A stretch of 64,000 nucleotides of DNA from Curtobacterium flaccumfaciens (GTDB lineage: Bacteria > Actinomycetota > Actinomycetes > Actinomycetales > Microbacteriaceae), in assembly GCF_013359815.1 (NCBI RefSeq), contig NZ_JABMCF010000036.1, forward strand, positions 186,001 through 250,000. The letters are read 5' to 3'. Each line of letters starts with the position of its first letter. Within the stretch, counting starts at the first letter, position 1. The notes under the pieces are model-generated. The model was not told the DNA's origin. It saw only the letters and a list, made by a program, of their open reading frames with translations, and did no database searches. Shown here piece by piece: positions 59,060 through 64,000 of this stretch. Both the position numbers and the translations under genes were made by a program.

Positions 59060-60946
59060 TCAATCGGCCAGCGGAACCTCGATCACGACCCGCTCGGCCG
59101 GGTCGGTGAGCACCCGCTCCAGGTCACCCCACGTCGCCGCCCGGCGGTACTCCCACCCGAGGCCCGTGACGACCCGTTCGACGTCGACGTGCTGCGGGGT
59201 CGACATCATCCGCCGCATGTCGGCTTCGGGCGTGGTCTTCGCCACCTCGAGCCCGCGGAAGATCGCGCCGCCGTGGTCGTTGCCGACGACGACCTGCACC
59301 CGGTGGGTGCGTTCCTCGGTGCCGGTGACGAACGCACCGAGGTCGTGCAGCAGGGTCAGGTCGCCGAGGAGCACGCGTGTGGTGCCCACGGAGGCCGAGG
59401 ACTGCTCGAGCGCCGCGGCGATGCCGAGGGCGGTCGAGACGGTGCCGTCGATGCCGGCGAGCCCGCGGTTCGCGTGCACCCGGATCTTCTTGCCGAGCAC
59501 CCGGGCGTCGGCTTCACGGATGAGCTGCGACGCCCCGAGGACGAGCCGGTCGTGCGGCCAGGTCACCCCCCAGACGGCCTCGGCGAGCATGGCCCGGTCG
59601 ACGGGTCGGCGACGGAGCGCGACCTCGTCACGCAGGAACTTGTTCCGCTCGGCACGGTCGGCGGAGCGCTTGGCGTCGAGGTCCGGGCCGGCGTCGCCGT
59701 CCCCCAGGATCCGCCGGCTGGCGCCGACCCAGCGGCCGACCCACGCGCGGTGGTCCGGCCGGGTCCGGCCCGTCACGCGGACGTCGGACACGAAGGTGGT
59801 CGCGGCGTCCGGTCGGGAGGCACAGGCCGGGTCGAAGGGGTCGGCCGCGGGTCCGCGGACGACGATCGTCTCGACCCCGTCGCGCTGCAGGAGCGCGGGG
59901 ACCTCTCTGCTGAGGGTCGGGTGGCCGAGCACGACGGCGCGGCGGACGGCGCCGCCGTGGTCGGCGTCGCGCAGGAGTTCGCGGTAGGCGACGACCAGGT
60001 TGCGGCCGAAGCGCGCGCCGCTCGAGACCTCGGCGAGGAGCGGCGCCCCGAGTTCCCAGGCGATCCGCTCGGCGTCCTCGCCGGCATCGTGCCCGGCGAT
60101 GACGACGGTGCCCGGTTCGTCGTCCGGGGTGAGTTCGGCGACCGGCAGACCCGCGTGCGCCCGGCGGGTGGCGAACGCCAGGTCGACCTCGTCCTCGGGC
60201 ACGGGGCTGACGTGCTCCGGGGCGAGTCCGGCGGACAGCGGCTCGCGGAACGCGACGTTGAGCTGCGCGGGACCGGGCTGTCCGGTGTGCCCGGCTGCGG
60301 CGGCGACGGCCTGTCGGGCGAGGGTGCGCAGGGTGTCGCGGACCGAGGCGTCGACGCCGTGCGCCGACGGGGCCTCGACGTCGCGGACGAAGGCGACGGC
60401 CTGGCCGAAGATCCCCGGTTGGACGGTGGTCTGGTTGCTGCCGATGCCGCGCAGTTCGTCGGGACGGTCGGCACTCAGCACGATCATCGGCACGCCGGAG
60501 TGGTGCGCCTCGAGCACGGCGGGGTGCAGGTTCGCCACCGCGGTGCCCGACGTCGTCACCACCGCTGCCGGTCGGTGCGTCTCGACCGCGAGCCCGAGTG
60601 CGAAGAACCCGGCGGTCCGTTCGTCCAACCGCACGTGCACGGTCAGCCCACCGGCGCGCTCCAGGGCGACCGCCGCGAGTGCGAGCGCCTGGGACCGCGA
60701 ACCGGGGCTCACCACGACGTCGGTGACGCCGGCACGCACGAGTTCCTGCAGGAGGGCGAGCGCGGTGTCCGTCGCCGGGCTGCCCGAACCGGCGGGGCCG
60801 TCAGCGATCGGTGCGGCCGTCGTCGTCGCGCTCGTGGAACTGGTCTTCGAGGTCTCGGAGGGTCGCGTCGTCCTGGTCCTTGTCCGTGAGGGTGGTGCCC
60901 GGCTCCGGCGTGGTGCCGAGGAAGTCCGGGTCGTCTTCGGGTCCAC
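59060..60946 (-). CDS. menD: 2-succinyl-5-enolpyruvyl-6-hydroxy-3-cyclohexene-1-carboxylate synthase
   Basis: ThDP-dependent enzyme that joins isochorismate and 2-oxoglutarate. Conserved regions are VVVSPGSRSQALALA, RLDERTAGFFALGLA, VVTTSGTAVANLHPAV, MIVLSADRPDELRG and the cofactor-binding block VLLGDLTLLHDLGAF with VVVGNDHGGAIF. Homology begins near ATDTALALLQELV. No ATG/GTG/TTG/CTG in this frame lies just before it; the nearest canonical start is GTG 60946, inside the upstream gene (146-bp overlap, 628 codons). An ATC at 60808 next to that gene's stop would give 582 residues, closer to normal size. The start is therefore uncertain; the gene is not. Confidence 0.92.
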   Translation of the reverse strand: MDPKTTRTSSAPRRSRAPPSRTRTRTTRPSETSKTSSTSATTTAAPIADGPAGSGSPATDTALALLQELVRAGVTDVVVSPGSRSQALALAAVALERAGGLTVHVRLDERTAGFFALGLAVETHRPAAVVTTSGTAVANLHPAVLEAHHSGVPMIVLSADRPDELRGIGSNQTTVQPGIFGQAVAFVRDVEAPSAHGVDASVRDTLRTLARQAVAAAAGHTGQPGPAQLNVAFREPLSAGLAPEHVSPVPEDEVDLAFATRRAHAGLPVAELTPDDEPGTVVIAGHDAGEDAERIAWELGAPLLAEVSSGARFGRNLVVAYRELLRDADHGGAVRRAVVLGHPTLSREVPALLQRDGVETIVVRGPAADPFDPACASRPDAATTFVSDVRVTGRTRPDHRAWVGRWVGASRRILGDGDAGPDLDAKRSADRAERNKFLRDEVALRRRPVDRAMLAEAVWGVTWPHDRLVLGASQLIREADARVLGKKIRVHANRGLAGIDGTVSTALGIAAALEQSSASVGTTRVLLGDLTLLHDLGAFVTGTEERTHRVQVVVGNDHGGAIFRGLEVAKTTPEADMRRMMSTPQHVDVERVVTGLGWEYRRAATWGDLERVLTDPAERVVIEVPLAD

Positions 60947-61160
60947 GGTACCGGGCCGACGCACCGGGGTCGGCCGCCGGGGTGCGACCCAGCAGGAACC
61001 AGAGGACGCCGCCCAGGACGGGCAGGATGATCACGAGCAGGAGCCACACGCCACGACGCAGGGAACGGACGCGCTGACGCGGCATCGTGCCGCAGTCGAT
61101 GGCCGCGTACACCGTGAAGGCGACGGCGGCCACGGCGACGATCAACCACAAGCGGACCAT
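60801..61160 (-). CDS. PLDc_N-domain small membrane protein
   Basis: 119 residues. An N-terminal helix (about 3-20) and a second (about 37-56) surround MPRQRVRSLRRGVWLLLVI, the PLDc_N pattern; an acidic cytosolic tail follows (60-119). Its role is unknown; it often sits beside men genes in this group. TAGACT (61173-61168) is 7 nt from the ATG: leaderless. It overlaps the 5' end of the menD frame. Confidence 0.85.
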   Translation of the reverse strand: MVRLWLIVAVAAVAFTVYAAIDCGTMPRQRVRSLRRGVWLLLVIILPVLGGVLWFLLGRTPAADPGASARYRGPEDDPDFLGTTPEPGTTLTDKDQDDATLRDLEDQFHERDDDGRTDR

Positions 61161-61224
61161 ACGGTGAAGTCTAGGTCGCGACCCTGTGATGCCCCTGCCG
61201 GTCGGCGCTCCGTAGACTCACCGT

Positions 61225-61560
61225 GTGAAAGCGTGGCTCCTGTACACCCTGGCTCGGCTCGGCATCTTCGTGGTGGCGCTCGTGCTCCTCCTGCTCCTGA
61301 CGCCGATGCCGTGGTACTGGGCGACGATCGTGGCCGCCCTGGTGGGCCTGCTCATCTCGTACATCGCGCTGTCCGGACTGCGCACACAGGTGGCCCTGAG
61401 CCTGGCGAACCGCCGCGGTACCCCGGAGCGCGACGCGGACTCGGACTTCGAGGACGACTTCGTCGACGCCGCCGACTCCGACGCCGCGGCCACCCCGACC
61501 GTCCGTCCGGTGTCCGACGCCGACCGGCACGAGGCGCGCCGGGACACCGACGCCGACTGA
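61225..61560 (+). CDS. DUF4229 small membrane protein
   Basis: 111 residues. Two helices (about 8-26 and 31-50: LARLGIFVVALVLLLLL, IVAALVGLLISYIAL) are followed by LSGLRTQVALSLANRR and a long Asp-rich tail. The pattern matches DUF4229, common in actinobacteria with unknown function. TAGACT (61213-61218) is 6 nt before the GTG: leaderless. Divergent from the PLDc_N gene by 64 bp; convergent with menA. Confidence 0.85.
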   Translation: MKAWLLYTLARLGIFVVALVLLLLLTPMPWYWATIVAALVGLLISYIALSGLRTQVALSLANRRGTPERDADSDFEDDFVDAADSDAAATPTVRPVSDADRHEARRDTDAD

Positions 61561-61606
61561 TCCGACGGAGCCGGGGCGGGCCCGTCCGGTCGAGCAGCCG
61601 GAACGG

Positions 61607-62602
61607 CTACGGCTGGATGGCCAGGGTGATCCCGAGCACCACGCCGAAGGCGAGCGAGGCGAACGACGACAGCTGCAGGGCCGTGATGAGCTCGCGGGGC
61701 TTCCGTGACGACACACCGATCGCCAGCGCCGGCAGCGCCAGCAGCAGCGAGAAGTACGTGAAGCCGGTGCGGAAGTACAGCAGCACGAACCAGAGCAGCA
61801 CGACGTACGGCAGCATCAGGAACAGGCCGTACAGGACGCGGGCCACCGGACGGCCGACGACCACGGCGAGCGTGCGTTTGCCCGCCAGCTGGTCCTCGTC
61901 GATGTCGCGGATGTTGTTCACCATCAGGACCGCGCAGGCGAAGAACCCGGCGGCCACCGCGGCTGCCCAGCCGCTGACCGTGACCTCGCGGATCTGCACG
62001 AACTGGGTGCCGAGCACGGCGACCAGCCCGAAGAAGACGAAGACGAAGACCTCGCCCAGGGCGTTGTACCCGTACGGCTTCTTGCCGCCCGTGTAGAACC
62101 AGGCGGCGACGATGGCGGCGGCCCCCACGAGCAGCAGCCACCACAGCTGGGTGAGCAGCACGATGACCAGGCCGGCGACCGCGGCCAGGCCGAAGAACGT
62201 CAGGGCGACGGTGAGCACGGTCCGGGGCTTGGCCAGACCGGCTCCGGTGAGTCGTGCCGGGCCGACGCGGTACTCGTCGGTGCCGCGGACCCCGTCGGAG
62301 TAGTCGTTGCTGTAGTTCACACCGATCTGCAGGAACAGCGCCACGGCCAGGGCGAGCAGCGCGACGGCGAGGTGGCCGTCCTTCGCCAGGTAGTCGCCGA
62401 AGTCGCCGGGCTCCCCGCTGTCGACGAACGCGACGGCGGTGCCGAGCACGACCGGGACGACACCGAGGGTCAGGGTGCGCAGGCGTGCGCCGCCGATCCA
62501 GTCGCGCGCGGTCGCCTTCCGCTTGGTGCGGGCGGGGGCAGCGGCCTTCGCCGGGTTGCCGGACCGGCCCTGCTTCTGCGTCGAGTTCTTCGTTCGTGCC
62601 AC
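61607..62602 (-). CDS. menA: 1,4-dihydroxy-2-naphthoate polyprenyltransferase
   Basis: 331 residues (333 from an alternative GTG at 62608). UbiA-type membrane enzyme with about nine helices. The Mg2+/diphosphate motifs are NYSNDYSDGVRG (N-x3-D-x3-D) and NNIRDIDEDQLAGKRT. A basic Lys/Arg-rich head precedes helix 1. It joins the polyprenyl chain to DHNA. TATGAT (62616-62611) is 8 nt before GTG 62602, so that start is preferred. The gene lies downstream of menE on the same strand, with its own promoter. Confidence 0.95.
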   Translation of the reverse strand: MARTKNSTQKQGRSGNPAKAAAPARTKRKATARDWIGGARLRTLTLGVVPVVLGTAVAFVDSGEPGDFGDYLAKDGHLAVALLALAVALFLQIGVNYSNDYSDGVRGTDEYRVGPARLTGAGLAKPRTVLTVALTFFGLAAVAGLVIVLLTQLWWLLLVGAAAIVAAWFYTGGKKPYGYNALGEVFVFVFFGLVAVLGTQFVQIREVTVSGWAAAVAAGFFACAVLMVNNIRDIDEDQLAGKRTLAVVVGRPVARVLYGLFLMLPYVVLLWFVLLYFRTGFTYFSLLLALPALAIGVSSRKPRELITALQLSSFASLAFGVVLGITLAIQP

Positions 62603-62648
62603 GAGCACCGATCATATTGCCGATGCGCCGCCCGGCCGCTCGCGGTCC

Positions 62649-63788
62649 CTACGGGCGGCCCGGCTCCACGAGCGCCTGCACGGCCCGACGGTCGGGTTTG
62701 CCCGACGACAGCATCGGGATGCGGTCCAGCACGACGACGTCCGCCGGCCGGGCGGCTCGGCCCAGGGTGGCTCCGACGTGCGCACGCACGGCGTCGAGGT
62801 CGAGCGGCTGCTCGGTGACGACGACCGGGACCTCGCCCCACTCCCCTGCCGAGCGCCGGGCGACGACAGCGGTCTCCTGCCCGGGGAGCCCGCGGACGAG
62901 CCGTTCGACCGCACCGAGCTGGACCTTCTCGCCGCCGGAGATCACCACGTCGTCGAGGCGTCCGAGCACGCGGACCACGCCGTCGGACAGGGACGCCGTG
63001 TCCCCGGTCCGGTACCAGCGCAGCCCGTCCCGTTCGACGAAGGCCGACGCCGTGCGGGCATCGTCGTCGAGGTACCCCTCGGCGAGCATCGGCCCCGCCA
63101 GCTGCAGCTCGCCGTCGACCAGCGCCGTGCGCACCGTGCCGAACGGGACGCCGTCGTACACGCATCCGCCGCTCGTCTCGCTCGCACCGTACGTCGTCAC
63201 GACCCGGACCCCGGCGTCGAGCGCACGCTGCCGGAGCGGCGCCGGGGTGGCCTGCCCGCCGACCAGGACCGCGTCGAACCGGGCGAGCGCACGGGTGGCG
63301 TCCGGGTCGTCGAGGACCCGGGCGAGCTGCACCGGCACCAGCGAGGTGTAGCGACGCGGCGCGGCCGGACCGGTGACGAGCCGTTCGGCCGCCTCGGTGA
63401 ACGCGGCGGCCGCGAAGTGCCCGGGCGGCACGACGACGGGTTCGGTGCCCGCGGTGATCGAGCGGGTCAGGACGTTGATGCCGGCGATGTAGTGCGTCGG
63501 CAGCGCGAGCACCCAGCGCCCGGGCCCACCGAGTGCCGCGTCCGCCGCGGCAGCACCGGCGAGGAGCGCCTCGGACGAGAGCGCCACGCGCTTGCCGGTG
63601 CCGGTGGACCCGCTCGTCTCGACCACCAGGGCGACCGCCTGCCGGACCTCGGCCGGAGGTGGCGTCGGCAGGGCCGGTGCCCCCTCGGCGACGGGGAGCA
63701 GTGCGGGGCCGCCGGCGAGTGCTGCCTCCAGGCCGCGCAGCACGGCCGTCGGGTCCGACGTACCGGTCGCGACCAGCGGACGGGGCAT
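62649..63788 (-). CDS. menE: o-Succinylbenzoate-CoA ligase
   Basis: 379 residues, short for the family (often 450 or more) but typical of actinobacterial MenE. AMP-binding core LVVETSGSTGTGKRVALS, LPTHYIAGINVL, TTYGASETSGG, LRWYRTGD, LGRLDDVVISGGEKV, and the C-terminal catalytic lysine in LSSGKPDRR. It activates o-succinylbenzoate with ATP and CoA. Its ATG overlaps the menB stop (TGATG), so the two are translationally coupled. Confidence 0.94.
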   Translation of the reverse strand: MPRPLVATGTSDPTAVLRGLEAALAGGPALLPVAEGAPALPTPPPAEVRQAVALVVETSGSTGTGKRVALSSEALLAGAAAADAALGGPGRWVLALPTHYIAGINVLTRSITAGTEPVVVPPGHFAAAAFTEAAERLVTGPAAPRRYTSLVPVQLARVLDDPDATRALARFDAVLVGGQATPAPLRQRALDAGVRVVTTYGASETSGGCVYDGVPFGTVRTALVDGELQLAGPMLAEGYLDDDARTASAFVERDGLRWYRTGDTASLSDGVVRVLGRLDDVVISGGEKVQLGAVERLVRGLPGQETAVVARRSAGEWGEVPVVVTEQPLDLDAVRAHVGATLGRAARPADVVVLDRIPMLSSGKPDRRAVQALVEPGRP

Positions 63789-64000
63789 CAGTAGTGCCAG
63801 GGGAACGCGGTCCACTCGGGAGCGCGCTTCTCGAGGAACGAGTCGCGGCCCTCGACGGCCTCGTCGGTGCCGTAGGCCAACCGCGTCGCCTCGCCCGCGA
63901 ACACCTGCTGGCCGACCATGCCGTCGTCCACGGCGTTGAACGCGTACTTGAGCATTCGGATCGCCGTCGGCGACTTGCCGAGCACGATCTCGCCCCAGCG
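63788..64000 (-). CDS. menB: 1,4-dihydroxy-2-naphthoyl-CoA synthase (partial, 5' end outside window)
   Basis: Only the last 70 codons are present. RWGEIVLGKSPTAIRMLKYAFN, QQVFAGEATRLAYGTDEAVEG and the end KRAPEWTAFPWHY match the C-terminus of MenB, a crotonase-fold enzyme that closes the naphthoate ring. It is followed by menE with a TGATG overlap. Confidence 0.93.
   Translation of the reverse strand, partial: RWGEIVLGKSPTAIRMLKYAFNAVDDGMVGQQVFAGEATRLAYGTDEAVEGRDSFLEKRAPEWTAFPWHY

Overview
The window is high-GC DNA (roughly 70% by eye) that reads as an actinobacterial chromosome, most likely Microbacteriaceae and probably close to Curtobacterium. This is inferred from gene content: a complete-looking menaquinone block, paired MaoC-type dehydratases beside secE-nusG-rplKA, an acidic N-terminal extension on NusG, and many leaderless GTG/ATG starts. 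No phage, transposase, integrase or CRISPR array is visible. The ends cut a surface-protein gene (left) and menB (right).

Layout. 0-5.6 kb: 5' end of a secreted surface protein, SRP RNA, a small NAD(P)-binding protein, a tandem-repeat spacer, and the pta-ackA acetate operon. 5.7-17.6 kb: tRNA-Ser, a PH-domain membrane protein, a HerA-like ATPase, a Bcr/CflA-type exporter with a divergent TetR regulator, a second MFS exporter with a small lipoprotein, cbs-metB (transsulfuration) and an ABC exporter. 17.7-21.7 kb: an APC permease, a DUF559-like/AbiEi-like gene bracketed by palindromic repeats, and rplJ-rplL with an attenuated leader. 21.7-39 kb separates rplJL from rplKA. It holds a two-component system, a translationally coupled acyl-CoA-dehydrogenase-like / PIG-L deacetylase-methyltransferase / glycosyltransferase cassette, a MacB-like ABC pair, a sugar ABC uptake and catabolism operon with a divergent ROK regulator, a YqaJ-like nuclease and a Pr6Pr-type membrane protein.

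39-54 kb is mostly housekeeping: rplA, rplK, nusG, secE, tRNA-Trp, an aminotransferase, murB, two MaoC-fold dehydratases, a second ABC exporter, tRNA-Met, tRNA-Thr, an M23 endopeptidase with an MtrA-like site, an inositol-monophosphatase-like enzyme, tRNA-Tyr, YajQ and cardiolipin synthase. The last is followed by a 340-bp repeat island flanked by a copy of the gene's own 3' end. 53-64 kb carries a membrane acyltransferase-like gene, FprA-type ferredoxin-NADP reductase and the menaquinone genes (polyprenyl synthase, menG/ubiE, menF, menD, menA, menE, menB) with two small membrane proteins.

Non-coding structure is rich. About 17 genes have a TANNNT-like -10 hexamer 6-8 nt before the start codon (leaderless transcripts). 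There are three copies of a REP-like palindrome, a GGGAGGC-stem terminator family, CACCGTGCG-rich tandem spacers at two loci, a 17-bp x 5 minisatellite between menF and menD, and three hairpins between the sugar-binding protein and permease genes that resemble malE-malF organisation. All coordinates, motifs and alignments were read by eye. No database search was possible, so family names rest on recognised motifs.
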